From Ideonella alba (lineage in GTDB: Bacteria > Pseudomonadota > Gammaproteobacteria > Burkholderiales > Burkholderiaceae_C), in assembly GCF_018069875.1 (NCBI RefSeq), contig NZ_JAGQDF010000009.1, positions 165,393 through 229,392 of the forward strand: a DNA stretch of 64,000 nt. The letters run 5' to 3'. A program made the translations under genes and the position numbers. A model generated the notes under the pieces. It did no database searches. It saw only the letters and a program-made list of their open reading frames with translations, and was not told where the DNA came from. Each line of letters opens with the position of its first letter. Position 1 is the stretch's first letter. Below, piece by piece: positions 44,906 through 55,304 of the stretch.

Positions 44906-47472
44906 GAGGAAGCAGCGTTGGGGTTGGCGGCCGCGGCCTCGTCGGGTACTTCGGGTACCGGCGGTGCCTCGGCGCGCTGGCTGAGGTCGACGGGCAGGGT
45001 GAAGGCGAACCGGCACCCCGTCACATGCGTGCCATTGTATTGGTTCTGGGCCCTCATCCGACCACGGTGCGACTCAATGATCGAGCGGCACAAGGACAGG
45101 CCGATGCCCATGCCGTCGGCCTTGGTCGAATAAAAGGCTTCGTACAGTCGGCTGAGCACGTCCTCGGGGATGCCGGGGCCGGTGTCGGTCACGCTGAACT
45201 CGATCACCCCGCCTTCCTCGGCGGTGTGGCGCGGCGCCACGCGCAGCTCGATGTGTCGCCGCGTGGGCGGCATGCGGGCGCCGTCGATCGCCTCGGCGGC
45301 GTTCTTCAGCAGGTTCAGCAGCACCTGCTCGATCAGGATGGGGTCGACATGCAGCGTCGGCAGGCGCTGGGCCACATAGGTGTGGATGTTGACCTTGCGA
45401 CGGCGCAGTTCGATGCCGGCCAGCTCCACCGCGTCCTCGACGATGTCCTTGGCCTGGGCCGCCTGGCGCTGCGGCTCGCTGCGTTTCACGAAGCTGCGGA
45501 TGCGGTGGATGATCTGCCCGGCGCGCTCGGCCTGGCGGCCGGTCTTCTGCAGTGCCGCCACCAGGTCGTCGTTGCTGATGCTCCCGGCCTGCACCCGGCT
45601 GACCATGCCATTGCAGTAGTTGTTGATCGCGGTCAGCGGCTGGTTCAGCTCATGCGCCACCGACGAGGCCATCTCGCCCATCGTGATCAGCCGGCTGGTC
45701 ACCGAGGCCTTTTCGGCCTGCTGGCGCGCCAGCTCCTCCACCCGGCGCCGGGCGGTGATGTCGGTGGCGATCAGCATCTGGGCCAGGCGGCCGTCGGTCC
45801 ATTGCACATAGCGCGAGCGCACATCGAACCACATCTGCAGCGAGTCGATGAACACCTCGTGCGGCTGCGTGCTGGTCTCGGTCAGCGGATGGGTGGGCAG
45901 GCCGGAGAGGTTGTCGACGTCCTCGTCGTCCTCGGTCTGGAAGACGCTGTCGCCGGCGCTGCTGGCCAGCAGCGAATGGCCCTGGGCGTCGGCGCCGAAC
46001 CACAGCCGGTAGCTGCGGTTGCAGAACAGCAGCTCGTTGTGCTGGACCGACATCACCGACACGGCGGCCTCCAGGCCTTCCAGCACGGTGGTGAAGCGCT
46101 CGTGCGAGGCGCTGAGCTGGTCGCGGATGCGCTTGGCCTCGGTGATGTTGGTCATCGAGGTCATCCAGCCGGTCTGCTGGCCCTTGGGGTCGATCAGCGG
46201 CGAGACGTACATCCGCGCATCGAAGACCGAGCCATCCTTGCGCATCACCTTGACCTCGATGCCGCCGGCCGGGCTGCGACCCTGCAGCTCCTGCTGCAGC
46301 AGGCGCGAGTTCTCCTCGATGCGGTCGCTGGGCCAGTAGGGGAAGGGCGGGCGCCCGCCGACCAGGTCGTCCTCGGAGAAGCCGGTCATCGCGCAGAAGG
46401 CCGGGTTGACGTAGGTGACCCGGCCTTCCAGGTCCATCGCCCGCATGCCGGTCAGCATGGAGTTCTCCATGGCCCGACGGAAGTTGGTTTCCTGCACCAG
46501 CGCGCCCTGGATCTGCGCGCGCCGGCGCACATGGCGCCAGGTGCCCAGCAGCATCCACACCGTCAGCACCGACAGCGCCACCACCATCCAGAACAGCGTG
46601 CTGCCGATGAGGCCGACCGAGGTGCGGTAGCCCATGCCCTTGAGCACCAGTCCGTTGGACATCGGCGCCAGCGGCAGCTCGTAGCTCAGCGAGGGCGGGC
46701 TGCTGCGCTGGCCGGGCATCGCGGTGACGGTGCTGGTCAGCGTGCGGCCGCCGCTGTCAAGCACGGCGATGCTGTGGCGGCGCGTGACCTCGGGCGGCAC
46801 ATGGTGGCGCAGCAGGGCCTCGATGCCGTAGTCGATGGCGAGCACGCCATTGAAGTTGCCGCGGTCGATCAGCGGCACCTGGATCTGGAACACCGGCACG
46901 CCAGCGGCATCGGTGAAGGCGTGCGAGTAGACCGGTTGGCGGCTGTCGCGGGCGGCCTGGAAGGTGAACTCGGCGTCGATCGGCTGGCCCTGGGCGGGCA
47001 GTGAGGGGTCGGTCTTGACGCCGTCGGTGGCCACCAGCGGCGCAAATCCCATCAGTTCCTGGCTGGCACGAACCTGACGCTGGGCGGTGATCCAGGCGAT
47101 GCGCCGCACCGCAGGGCGCTCGCGCTGGAAGGTGGCTGCCTGGTCCAGGAAATCGGAGGTGGTGATGTCGCGCGTGGCCAGCTCGCGGGCGATGCGCACC
47201 AGTTGCTCCTGGTTCTCGATCAGGTGCAGCCGGATCTGTTGCTGGGCCACCTCGGTGTCGCGGCGCAGCGCCTCGGCGGTGCGCTCGATTTCCTCGTTGC
47301 GCAGGTACCAGGACGCGGCGGTGATGGCCGCCAGGAACATCAGCACCGACAGCAGCGGGCCGATCGTGGCGAAGCGGTCCTGGCGCGCCGGGGACTGCTT
47401 GCGCCACCAGCGTCCGAAAAGGCGGTTCAGCCGCGAGCGGTAGGTGGCGGAAAGTTCGGCGAGCTTGCTCAT
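44902..47472 (-). CDS. Membrane sensor histidine kinase with PAS domains
   Basis: 856 residues from the ATG at 47472. TM1 near 37-57 and TM2 near 285-308 enclose a periplasmic sensor domain of about 230 residues (Cache-like). Then PAS (about 325-440, ENSMLTGMRAMDLEGRVTYV), a second PAS (about 450-570), and kinase core: MASSVAHELNQPLTAINNY with phospho-His, then N box LNLLKNAAEAID and G box DTGPGIPEDV, GMGIGLSLCRSIIE. This is the HisKA/HATPase order of the DctB/TodS-like group. The ligand is unknown. Confidence 0.94.
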   Translation of the reverse strand: MSKLAELSATYRSRLNRLFGRWWRKQSPARQDRFATIGPLLSVLMFLAAITAASWYLRNEEIERTAEALRRDTEVAQQQIRLHLIENQEQLVRIARELATRDITTSDFLDQAATFQRERPAVRRIAWITAQRQVRASQELMGFAPLVATDGVKTDPSLPAQGQPIDAEFTFQAARDSRQPVYSHAFTDAAGVPVFQIQVPLIDRGNFNGVLAIDYGIEALLRHHVPPEVTRRHSIAVLDSGGRTLTSTVTAMPGQRSSPPSLSYELPLAPMSNGLVLKGMGYRTSVGLIGSTLFWMVVALSVLTVWMLLGTWRHVRRRAQIQGALVQETNFRRAMENSMLTGMRAMDLEGRVTYVNPAFCAMTGFSEDDLVGGRPPFPYWPSDRIEENSRLLQQELQGRSPAGGIEVKVMRKDGSVFDARMYVSPLIDPKGQQTGWMTSMTNITEAKRIRDQLSASHERFTTVLEGLEAAVSVMSVQHNELLFCNRSYRLWFGADAQGHSLLASSAGDSVFQTEDDEDVDNLSGLPTHPLTETSTQPHEVFIDSLQMWFDVRSRYVQWTDGRLAQMLIATDITARRRVEELARQQAEKASVTSRLITMGEMASSVAHELNQPLTAINNYCNGMVSRVQAGSISNDDLVAALQKTGRQAERAGQIIHRIRSFVKRSEPQRQAAQAKDIVEDAVELAGIELRRRKVNIHTYVAQRLPTLHVDPILIEQVLLNLLKNAAEAIDGARMPPTRRHIELRVAPRHTAEEGGVIEFSVTDTGPGIPEDVLSRLYEAFYSTKADGMGIGLSLCRSIIESHRGRMRAQNQYNGTHVTGCRFAFTLPVDLSQRAEAPPVPEVPDEAAAANPNAASS

Positions 47473-47567
47473 GCGGTGTGGATTATCCGGCCCGCGTGAC
47501 CTGGGACACGGTCCGGAATCGGCCAGATGCGTCACGAATTCCGTAATATGAAATGATTGTCCGCGAT

Positions 47568-47596
47568 TTGAAAATTCCAAAAGCCTGTGCGACACT
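47568..47596 (+). promoter_or_regulatory. Candidate promoter of the pyruvate dehydrogenase operon
   Basis: TTGAAA (47568-47573) and GACACT (47591-47596) are separated by 17 bases, 50 bases before the aceE start. The -35 is good and the -10 weak. The 173-base gap between the divergent kinase and aceE genes has an AT-rich stretch at 47535-47580 just upstream, which could be an UP element or a PdhR-type site. Confidence 0.4.
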
Positions 47597-47645
47597 TCGC
47601 GCCGATCCGACATCCCCCAAACGGACCTTCACAGGAGACAAATCC

Positions 47646-50351
47646 ATGTCCGCCAGCCCCGACGCCCGTCCCGGTGCACTGCCGCCCGATCTGGACGCCC
47701 AGGAAACCCGCGAATGGCTGGATGCCCTCCAGGCCGTGATCGACAAGGAAGGTCCTGACCGCGCCCACTTCCTGCTGGAACAGTTGCTGGAGGAAGCCCG
47801 TCAGCACAGCGTGGACATGCCGTTCTCGGCCACCACGGGCTATGTCAACACGATCGAGCCCAACGAGGAAGAGCGCTGCCCCGGCAACATCGAGGTGGAA
47901 GAGCGCCTGCGCGCCTACATGCGCTGGAACGCGATGGCCATGGTCGTCAAGGCCAACCGCCACAACCCCGAGGATGGCGGTGACCTGGGCGGCCACATCG
48001 GCTCCTTCGCGTCGCTGGCCCACATGTTCGGTGCCGGCTTCAACCACTTCTGGCACGCCGAAGGCCCGGACCACGGCGGCGACTGCGTCTACTTCCAGGG
48101 CCACGTGGCCCCCGGCGTGTACGCCCGCGCCTACCTGGAAGGCCGGCTGACCGAGGAGCAACTGCTGCATTTCCGCCAGGAAGTCGACGGCAAGGGCCTG
48201 TCCAGCTACCCGCACCCGAAGCTGATGCCCGGCTTCTGGCAGTTCCCCACCGTCAGCATGGGCCTGGGCCCCTTGATGGCCATCTACCAGGCCCGCTTCC
48301 TGAAGTACCTGCACGCCCGCGGCATTGCCGACACCAGCAACCGCAAGGTCTGGGTGTTCTGCGGCGACGGCGAGATGGACGAGCCCGAGAGCCTGGGCGC
48401 GATCGGCCTGGCCGCCCGCGAAGGCCTGGACAACCTGATCTTCGTCATCAACTGCAACCTGCAGCGCCTGGACGGCCCGGTGCGCGGCAACGGCAAGATC
48501 GTCCAGGAACTCGAAGGCGAGTTCCGCGGCGCCGGCTGGAACGTCATCAAGCTGCTGTGGGGCAGCAACTGGGATCCGCTGCTGGCGCGCGACAAGGACG
48601 GCGCGCTGCGCAAGCTGATGATGGAGACGCTGGACGGCGACTACCAGGCCTTCAAGGCCAATGACGGCGCCTATGTGCGCAAGCATTTCTTCGGCCGCGA
48701 CCCGCGCACGCTGGAGATGGTGGCCAAGATGTCCGACGACGACATCTGGAACCTGCGCCGCGGCGGCCACGACCCGCAGAAGGTCTATGCCGCGTACCAC
48801 AAGGCGGTCAACCACAAGGGCCAGCCCACGGTGCTGCTGATCAAGACGGTCAAGGGCTTCGGCATGGGCAAGGCCGGCGAGGGCAAGAACACCGTCCACC
48901 AGACCAAGAAGCTGACCGACGAGGACATCAAGTACTTCCGCGACCGCTTCAACATCCCCATCCCCGACAGCGAGCTGCCGAAGATCCCGTTCTACAAGCC
49001 GGCCGACGACACGCCGGAGATGAAGTACCTGCACGAGCGCCGCCAGGCGCTGGGCGGCTACCTGCCGCAGCGCCGCACCAAGGCCGACGAGAGCTTCACC
49101 GTGCCCTCGCTCGAGACCTTCAAGGCCGTGCTGGAGCCCACCGCCGAGGGCCGTGAGATCAGTACCACCCAGGCCTATGTGCGCTTCCTGACGCAGCTGC
49201 TGCGCGACCAGGCGCTGGGCCCGCGCGTGGTGCCCATACTGGTGGACGAGGCCCGCACCTTCGGCATGGAAGGCCTGTTCCGCCAGGTCGGCATCTACAA
49301 CCCGAAGGGCCAGCAGTACACCCCGGTCGACAAGGACCAGGTCATGTACTACAAGGAAGACGTGGCCGGCCAGATCCTGCAGGAAGGCATCAACGAGGCC
49401 GGCGGCATGAGCAGTTGGATCGCCGCGGCCACCAGCTACAGCACGTCGAACCGGATCATGATCCCGTTCTACGTGTACTACTCGATGTTCGGTTTCCAGC
49501 GCATCGGCGACCTGGCCTGGGCCGCTGGCGACATGCAGGCGCGCGGTTTCCTGCTGGGCGGCACCTCCGGCCGCACCACGCTGAACGGCGAGGGCCTGCA
49601 GCACGAGGACGGCCACAGCCACATCCTGGCCGGCACGATCCCGAACTGCGTCTCCTACGACCCCACCTTCGCGCACGAGGTGGCGGTGATCATGCAGCAT
49701 GGTCTGAAGCGCATGGTCGAGAAGCAGGAGAACGTCTTCTACTACCTGACGCTGCTCAACGAGAACTACGCGATGCCGGGCCTGAAGGCCGGCACCGAAG
49801 AGCAGATCATCAAGGGCATGTATCTGCTGGAAGAGGGCGCCAAGAAGACACCGCGCGTCAACCTGCTGGGCTCCGGCACGATCCTGCGCGAGTCGATGGC
49901 TGCCAAGAAGCTGCTGGAAGAAGAGTGGGGCGTGGCCGCCAATGTGTGGAGCTGCCCGAGCTTCAACGAACTGGCCCGCGACGGCCAGGACTGTGACCGC
50001 TGGAACCTGCTGCACCCGACCGAGGCGGCCCGTGTGCCCTTCATCGCGCAGCAGCTGGACCCGCACCCGGGCCCGGTGATCGCGTCGACCGACTATATGA
50101 AGAACTACGCCGAACAGGTGCGGGCCTTCATCCCCAAGGGCCGGACCTTCAAGGTGCTGGGCACCGACGGCTTCGGCCGCAGCGACTTCCGCAGCAAGCT
50201 GCGCGAGCACTTCGAGATCAACCGCCACTACATCGTCGTGGCGGCGCTGAAGTCGCTGGCCGACGAGGGCAGCGTGCCGGCCGCCAAGGTGGCCGAGGCG
50301 ATCGCCAAGTACGGTCTGAACACCGAGAAGATCAACCCGCTGTACGCCTGA
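47646..50351 (+). CDS. aceE: Pyruvate dehydrogenase E1 component, homodimeric type
   Basis: 901 residues from the ATG at 47646, preceded by AGGAGAC. Homodimeric E1 has thiamin diphosphate motif GDGEMDEPESLGAIGLAAREGLDNLIFVINCNLQ (read in pieces), GGDLGGHIGSFASLAHMF near the start and the C-terminal domain NVWSCPSFNELARDG. It decarboxylates pyruvate and acetylates lipoyl groups of E2. It begins a three-gene operon aceE-aceF-lpdA. Confidence 0.97.
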   Translation: MSASPDARPGALPPDLDAQETREWLDALQAVIDKEGPDRAHFLLEQLLEEARQHSVDMPFSATTGYVNTIEPNEEERCPGNIEVEERLRAYMRWNAMAMVVKANRHNPEDGGDLGGHIGSFASLAHMFGAGFNHFWHAEGPDHGGDCVYFQGHVAPGVYARAYLEGRLTEEQLLHFRQEVDGKGLSSYPHPKLMPGFWQFPTVSMGLGPLMAIYQARFLKYLHARGIADTSNRKVWVFCGDGEMDEPESLGAIGLAAREGLDNLIFVINCNLQRLDGPVRGNGKIVQELEGEFRGAGWNVIKLLWGSNWDPLLARDKDGALRKLMMETLDGDYQAFKANDGAYVRKHFFGRDPRTLEMVAKMSDDDIWNLRRGGHDPQKVYAAYHKAVNHKGQPTVLLIKTVKGFGMGKAGEGKNTVHQTKKLTDEDIKYFRDRFNIPIPDSELPKIPFYKPADDTPEMKYLHERRQALGGYLPQRRTKADESFTVPSLETFKAVLEPTAEGREISTTQAYVRFLTQLLRDQALGPRVVPILVDEARTFGMEGLFRQVGIYNPKGQQYTPVDKDQVMYYKEDVAGQILQEGINEAGGMSSWIAAATSYSTSNRIMIPFYVYYSMFGFQRIGDLAWAAGDMQARGFLLGGTSGRTTLNGEGLQHEDGHSHILAGTIPNCVSYDPTFAHEVAVIMQHGLKRMVEKQENVFYYLTLLNENYAMPGLKAGTEEQIIKGMYLLEEGAKKTPRVNLLGSGTILRESMAAKKLLEEEWGVAANVWSCPSFNELARDGQDCDRWNLLHPTEAARVPFIAQQLDPHPGPVIASTDYMKNYAEQVRAFIPKGRTFKVLGTDGFGRSDFRSKLREHFEINRHYIVVAALKSLADEGSVPAAKVAEAIAKYGLNTEKINPLYA

Positions 50352-50375
50352 CGCGCGGCCCGACGGAGACAAGAC

Positions 50376-52034
50376 ATGGCATTGGTTGAAGTGAAGGTCC
50401 CCGACATCGGGGACTTCAAGGACGTGGCGATCATCGAGCTGCTGGTCAAGCCCGGCGACACGGTGAAGGCCGAACAGAGCCTGATCACGGTGGAGTCGGA
50501 CAAGGCCTCGATGGAGATCCCCTCGTCGCATGCCGGCGTGGTCAAGGAGCTGAAGGTGGCCCTGGGCGACAAGGTCAGCGAAGGCTCGCTGGTGTTGATG
50601 CTGGAGACCGCCGGTGAGGCGGCTGCGCCGGCGCCGGCGCCCGCTGCAGTGGCACCGGTGGCCGCGCCAGTGGCCGCCGCCCCGGCCGCCGCGCCGGTGG
50701 CGGCTGCCGCGCCGGCCGGCCGCATCGAGGTGCTGGTGCCCGACATCGGCGACTTCAAGGACGTGGCCGTCATCGAGCTGCTGGTCAAGGTGGGCGATAC
50801 CGTCAAGGTGGAGCAGAGCCTGATCACGGTCGAGAGCGACAAGGCCTCGATGGAGATTCCGTCGTCGCATGCCGGCGTGGTCAAGGAACTCAAGGTCTCG
50901 CTGGGCGACAAGGTCAACATCGGCACGCTGATCGCGGTGCTCGAAGGCGCTGGTGGCGTGGCCGCCCCTGCCGCCGCCGCACCGGCACCGGCCGCCGCCG
51001 CGCCGGTGGCCGCCGCCCCGGCCGTGGCCGCCGCGGCACCGGCCGGGGCCGCTGCCAGCGTGCCGGCCCACCAGCCCGGCACGCCCGCCCCCGGCCTGCC
51101 CCACGCCAGCCCCAGCATCCGCAAGCTGGCGCGCGAGCTGGGCGTGCCGTTGGCCGAGGTCTCGGGTTCCGGCCTGAAGGGCCGCATCACCCAGGACGAC
51201 GTGCAGAACTTCGTCAAGAGCGTGATGGCTGGCGCCGTGCAGACGGCCGCCCAGAAGGCCAAGGCGCCGGCCGCCGCGCCGGCGGCTGCCGGTGGTGCGT
51301 TCCCGGGTCTGCTGCCCTGGCCGCAGGTGGACTTTGCCAAGTTCGGCCCGGTGGAGCGCAAGGACCTCTCGCGCATCAAGAAGATCTCGGGCGCCAACCT
51401 GCACCGCAACTGGGTGGTGATCCCGCACGTCACCAACCACGACGACGCCGACATCACCGACCTGGAAGCCTTCCGCGTCCAGCTGAACAAGGAGAACGAG
51501 AAGTCCGGCGTCAAGGTGACGATGCTGGCCTTCATGATCAAGGCGGCCGTGGCCGCGCTGAAGAAGTTCCCCGAGTTCAACAGCTCGCTCGATGGCGACC
51601 AGCTGGTCTACAAGAACTACTTCCACATCGGCTTCGCGGCGGACACGCCCAATGGCCTGGTGGTGCCGGTGATCAAGGACGCCGACAAGAAGGGCATCTT
51701 CCAGATCAGCCAGGAAATGTCCGAGCTGGCCAAGAAGGCGCGCGACGGCAAGCTGGGCCCGGCCGACATGAGCGGCGGCTGCTTCAGCATCTCCAGCCTG
51801 GGCGGCATCGGTGGGCGCTACTTCACCCCCATCATCAATGCGCCGGAAGTGGCGATCATGGGCGTGTGCAAGAGCGCCATTGAGCCCAAGTGGGACGGCA
51901 AGCAGTTCGCCCCGCGCCTGATGCTGCCGCTGAGCCTGAGCTGGGACCACCGCGTGATCGACGGTGCCGCCGCGGCCCGCTTCAACGTCTACTTCGCCTC
52001 GCTGCTGTCCGACTTCCGTCGGATCGCGCTGTGA
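50376..52034 (+). CDS. aceF: Dihydrolipoamide acetyltransferase (E2) with two lipoyl domains
   Basis: 552 residues. Two near-identical lipoyl domains (about 1-76 and 114-192), each with lipoyl-Lys in [20 protein letters not shown], joined by Ala/Pro linkers. The peripheral subunit-binding domain is [20 protein letters not shown] (about 245-280). The catalytic domain ends with [16 protein letters not shown], containing the His-Asp pair. The first linkers are long and Ala-rich, typical of flexible swinging arms. Confidence 0.97.
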   Translation: MALVEVKVPDIGDFKDVAIIELLVKPGDTVKAEQSLITVESDKASMEIPSSHAGVVKELKVALGDKVSEGSLVLMLETAGEAAAPAPAPAAVAPVAAPVAAAPAAAPVAAAAPAGRIEVLVPDIGDFKDVAVIELLVKVGDTVKVEQSLITVESDKASMEIPSSHAGVVKELKVSLGDKVNIGTLIAVLEGAGGVAAPAAAAPAPAAAAPVAAAPAVAAAAPAGAAASVPAHQPGTPAPGLPHASPSIRKLARELGVPLAEVSGSGLKGRITQDDVQNFVKSVMAGAVQTAAQKAKAPAAAPAAAGGAFPGLLPWPQVDFAKFGPVERKDLSRIKKISGANLHRNWVVIPHVTNHDDADITDLEAFRVQLNKENEKSGVKVTMLAFMIKAAVAALKKFPEFNSSLDGDQLVYKNYFHIGFAADTPNGLVVPVIKDADKKGIFQISQEMSELAKKARDGKLGPADMSGGCFSISSLGGIGGRYFTPIINAPEVAIMGVCKSAIEPKWDGKQFAPRLMLPLSLSWDHRVIDGAAAARFNVYFASLLSDFRRIAL

Positions 52035-52047
52035 CCGGGAGCTGCAC

Positions 52048-53865
52048 ATGGCATTGATCGACGTGCAAGTGCCGGACATCGGCGACTTCAAGGACGTGGG
52101 CGTGATCGAGATCCTGGTCAAGCCGGGTGACACGGTGAAGGCCGAGCAGAGCCTGATCACCGTCGAGTCCGACAAGGCCTCGATGGAGATCCCCTCCAGC
52201 CACGCGGGCGTGGTGAAGGAACTCAAGCTGGCGCTGGGTGACAAGGTCAACCAGGGCTCGGTGATCCTGGTGCTGGAGGCCGCTGGTGCGGCCGCCGCGC
52301 CGGCACCGGCCCCCACCCCTGTCGTGGCAGCGCCGGCGCCGGCCGCAACGGCCCCGGTGGTGGCGCCCACCGCTGCCAGCTTCGGCGGCGGCGCGGACAT
52401 CGAGTGCGATGTGCTGGTGCTGGGCGCCGGCCCCGGCGGCTACTCGGCCGCCTTCCGCGCGGCCGACCTGGGCCTGAAGGTGGTGATCGTCGAGCGCTAC
52501 GCCACGCTGGGCGGTGTCTGCCTGAACGTGGGCTGCATCCCCTCGAAGGCGCTGCTGCACGTGGCCGCGGTGATGGACGAGGTGAGCCACCTGGGCGACC
52601 TGGGCGTCGAGTTCGGCGCCCCCAGCGTCAACATCGACAAGCTGCGCAGCCACAAGGAAAAGGTCATCGGCAAGCTGACCGGCGGCCTGGCGGCGATGGC
52701 CAAGATGCGCAAGGTCACCACCGTGCGCGGCTACGGCGCCTTCGTCGGCCCCAACCATGTGGAGGTGGAAGAGACCACCGGCACCGGCCAGGAGAAGACC
52801 GGCAGCAAGAAGGTCGTGGCCTTCAAGACCTGCATCATCGCGGCCGGCTCGCAGGCCGTGCGCCTGCCCTTCATGCCCGACGATCCGCGCGTGGTGGACT
52901 CCACCGGCGCGCTGGCGCTGCAGGGCGTGCCCAAGAAGATGCTGATCGTCGGCGGCGGCATCATCGGCCTGGAGATGGGCACCGTCTACAGCACACTGGG
53001 CGCCCGCCTGGATGTGGTGGAGATGATGGACGGCCTGATGCAGGGCGCCGACCGCGACCTGGTCAAGGTCTGGGAGAAGATGAACAAGGGCCGCTTCGAC
53101 AAGATCCTGTTGAAGACCAAGACCGTCGGCGCGACGGCCACGCCCGAAGGCATCACGGTGCAGTTCGAGGGCCTGGACGGCACGAAGAGCGAAGGCACCT
53201 ACGACCTGGTGCTGCAGGCCGTGGGCCGCACGCCCAACGGCAAGAAAATCGCTGCCGACAAGGCGGGGGTGGCGGTGACTGACCGCGGCTTCATCAACGT
53301 CGACATCCAGATGCGCACCAACGTGCCGCACATCTTCGCGATCGGCGACATCATCGGTCAGCCGATGCTGGCCCACAAGGCGGTGCACGAGGCGCATGTG
53401 GCCGCCGAGGTGATCGCTGGTGAACTGCAGGGCAACAAGGAACTGGCCTCAAGCGCCTTCAACGCCCGCGTGATCCCCAGCGTGGCCTACACCGACCCCG
53501 AGGTGGCCTGGGTGGGCCTGACCGAGGACCAGGCCAAGGCGCAAGGCATCAAGGTGAAGAAGGGCCTGTTCCCCTGGACCGCTTCAGGCCGCGCCATCGC
53601 CAACGGCCGCGACGAGGGCTTCACCAAGCTGCTCTTTGATGACTCGCCCGAGGCCCATGGCCACGGCAAGATCCTGGGCGGCGGCATCGTGGGCACCCAC
53701 GCCGGCGACATGATCGGCGAGATCGCACTGGCCATCGAGATGGGCGCCGACGCGGTGGACATCGGCAAGACCATCCACCCGCACCCCACGCTGGGCGAGA
53801 GCATCGGCATGGCGGCGGAAGTGGCGCACGGCAGTTGTACTGACCTGCCGCCGAGCAAGCGCTGA
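52048..53865 (+). CDS. lpdA: Dihydrolipoamide dehydrogenase (E3) with N-terminal lipoyl domain
   Basis: 605 residues. A lipoyl domain (1-76) almost identical to those of the E2 protein, with lipoyl-Lys in [15 protein letters not shown], precedes an Ala/Pro linker and a full E3. The E3 shows FAD motif [20 protein letters not shown], redox disulfide [17 protein letters not shown] and the dimer-interface catalytic His in [17 protein letters not shown]. This fused form is usual in betaproteobacteria and Neisseria. It lies 13 bases after aceF. Confidence 0.97.
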   Translation: MALIDVQVPDIGDFKDVGVIEILVKPGDTVKAEQSLITVESDKASMEIPSSHAGVVKELKLALGDKVNQGSVILVLEAAGAAAAPAPAPTPVVAAPAPAATAPVVAPTAASFGGGADIECDVLVLGAGPGGYSAAFRAADLGLKVVIVERYATLGGVCLNVGCIPSKALLHVAAVMDEVSHLGDLGVEFGAPSVNIDKLRSHKEKVIGKLTGGLAAMAKMRKVTTVRGYGAFVGPNHVEVEETTGTGQEKTGSKKVVAFKTCIIAAGSQAVRLPFMPDDPRVVDSTGALALQGVPKKMLIVGGGIIGLEMGTVYSTLGARLDVVEMMDGLMQGADRDLVKVWEKMNKGRFDKILLKTKTVGATATPEGITVQFEGLDGTKSEGTYDLVLQAVGRTPNGKKIAADKAGVAVTDRGFINVDIQMRTNVPHIFAIGDIIGQPMLAHKAVHEAHVAAEVIAGELQGNKELASSAFNARVIPSVAYTDPEVAWVGLTEDQAKAQGIKVKKGLFPWTASGRAIANGRDEGFTKLLFDDSPEAHGHGKILGGGIVGTHAGDMIGEIALAIEMGADAVDIGKTIHPHPTLGESIGMAAEVAHGSCTDLPPSKR

Positions 53866-53886
53866 GACCGGCAACGGCCGGACACG

Positions 53887-53911
53887 ACAAGGGGCCTGAG
53901 GGGCCCCTTGT
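53887..53911. terminator. Strong hairpin between convergent lpdA and L,D-transpeptidase genes
   Basis: ACAAGGGGCC (53887-53896) and GGCCCCTTGT (53902-53911) give a ten-base stem. There is no T-run on either strand, but the place between two convergent gene ends makes a shared transcription stop likely. Confidence 0.65.
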
Positions 53912-53932
53912 GCGTTCAGCCGGCAGGCGCCG

Positions 53933-55282
53933 TCAGCGGACCGGCCCTTCGGCCACGATGCGCCAGCCGCTGCGCGTCTCGCGCCAGTACTGCCGCATGA
54001 GCCGGTCGCGGCCCTTGGGGCCGCTGCCGACTTCCTTGAAGGTCACGACCAGCTTGCCTTCGTCGTCGTGCCAGGTGAGCACGCTGACCTCGCCAAAGCC
54101 TTCCGGGGCGGACGCCACCTTGGCGCGGAAACGTTGCTCGGCGCCGCCATCCTGCGGACCGCTCTGTTCATACAGCTCGCGCATCTGCGCCAGGTCGGCG
54201 CGCAGCCGGGCCTGTTGCCACTGGGCAAAGGTCTGCTGAAAGCCCTCGGGCGTGGCCCGCTTGGCGGGTTCGACCCAGCGGATCTGACGCGTGATGACCA
54301 CGGGGGTGTCACGCTGGGGCAGGCGGCTGGCCAGCCGCGTGAGGTCTTCATTGGCCATGGCCACGCAGCCATCGCTGTCCAGCGGCGGGCGCGAGTAGGT
54401 GCTGGCGGTCACGCCATGCAGCAGGATGCCGCTGCCAGTGCGTCCCTTGAGCTTGTCGTAGGCGTTGGGGTAGTTCAGGGGCAGGGCACCGGAGCCGAAG
54501 CGCTCCTGCAGCGAGCGCGGGTCGAGCCGGTCGGTGGTGAAGTACACGCCCAGCGGGGTGCGCTGGTCGCCCTCGACCGATTTGTCCACGCCTTGCTTGC
54601 CCACCGAGACATACACGTCGTCGACCAGACGCAGGCCGGCCGGACTGTTCTCGAAGAGGTACAGGCGGGCCGCGCTGGTGTCGACAGCGATCGCGAAGGG
54701 CACGCTGGGCGGCAGGCTGAGGAACTCGGCCGGCACGGCGCCTTCGGGGGGACGCTGGATCAGCGCCTTCAGGCGCAGCCGGGCCTCGTCGCGCAGCGTG
54801 GTCAGCTCGCCGCGCTCACCGGTGTCAGCGCCTTGCCGGGCACCGGCGCCGAAGTCCTGCAGCGGCTCGAAGCGGGCCACCATCAGGTCGGCTTGCACCA
54901 GTTGGGCCAACCGGAAGTTCGGGTAGGCGCGCACCAGGGCTTCGGCGGCCTGCAGCGCGGGTTCGTAGCGGCCGGAGGCCAGCAGCCGGTAGACCGCGAT
55001 CAGGCGCCTCTCTGGCGAGCCGCGCAAGGCGTCGGGCGGGACCGTGCCAGGAACGGCCTGGTCGACCAGGTTGACCGGCGGCGTCAGGGTTTTCGGCCGC
55101 CCCGCCTCCGGGCTGGGCAGCAGGGGGAGGGCGGTGCTGTTGACGGCGGCGGCCGGTTCGGGCGCGGCCGGCACCAGCGACGATGCCACGTTGCCGCCCA
55201 GCAGGGCCGTGGCCACCAGACCCGCAGCGCCCAGCGCCGCGGCGCCACGCCGATGAGCGGGCCGGATGCGGTTGATCACCAT
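53933..55282 (-). CDS. L,D-transpeptidase (YkuD) with C-terminal NTF2-like domain
   Basis: 449 residues with a signal-anchor (RGAAALGAAGLVATALLGG). After a region with helical repeats (about 90-180) comes the YkuD catalytic domain (about 195-335) with ILLHGVTASTYSRPPLDSDGCVAM holding His and the active Cys, read in parts. Residues about 343-449 form an NTF2-like domain: TFAQWQQARLRADLAQMREL to YWRETRSGWRIVAEGPVR, similar to the ends of the next two proteins. It makes or edits peptidoglycan cross-links or anchors proteins to it. It belongs to the adhesin locus by position. Confidence 0.9.
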   Translation of the reverse strand: MVINRIRPAHRRGAAALGAAGLVATALLGGNVASSLVPAAPEPAAAVNSTALPLLPSPEAGRPKTLTPPVNLVDQAVPGTVPPDALRGSPERRLIAVYRLLASGRYEPALQAAEALVRAYPNFRLAQLVQADLMVARFEPLQDFGAGARQGADTGERGELTTLRDEARLRLKALIQRPPEGAVPAEFLSLPPSVPFAIAVDTSAARLYLFENSPAGLRLVDDVYVSVGKQGVDKSVEGDQRTPLGVYFTTDRLDPRSLQERFGSGALPLNYPNAYDKLKGRTGSGILLHGVTASTYSRPPLDSDGCVAMANEDLTRLASRLPQRDTPVVITRQIRWVEPAKRATPEGFQQTFAQWQQARLRADLAQMRELYEQSGPQDGGAEQRFRAKVASAPEGFGEVSVLTWHDDEGKLVVTFKEVGSGPKGRDRLMRQYWRETRSGWRIVAEGPVR

Positions 55283-55304
55283 GCGATACGAGAACCTCGG
55301 CGAC

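Noticed and set aside
47532..52400. Reading frame of over 1600 codons antisense to aceE-aceF
   Set aside because: It mirrors the pyruvate dehydrogenase genes on the other strand, a known effect of high GC third positions. Its product is rich in His, Val, Gln and Asp with no domain.
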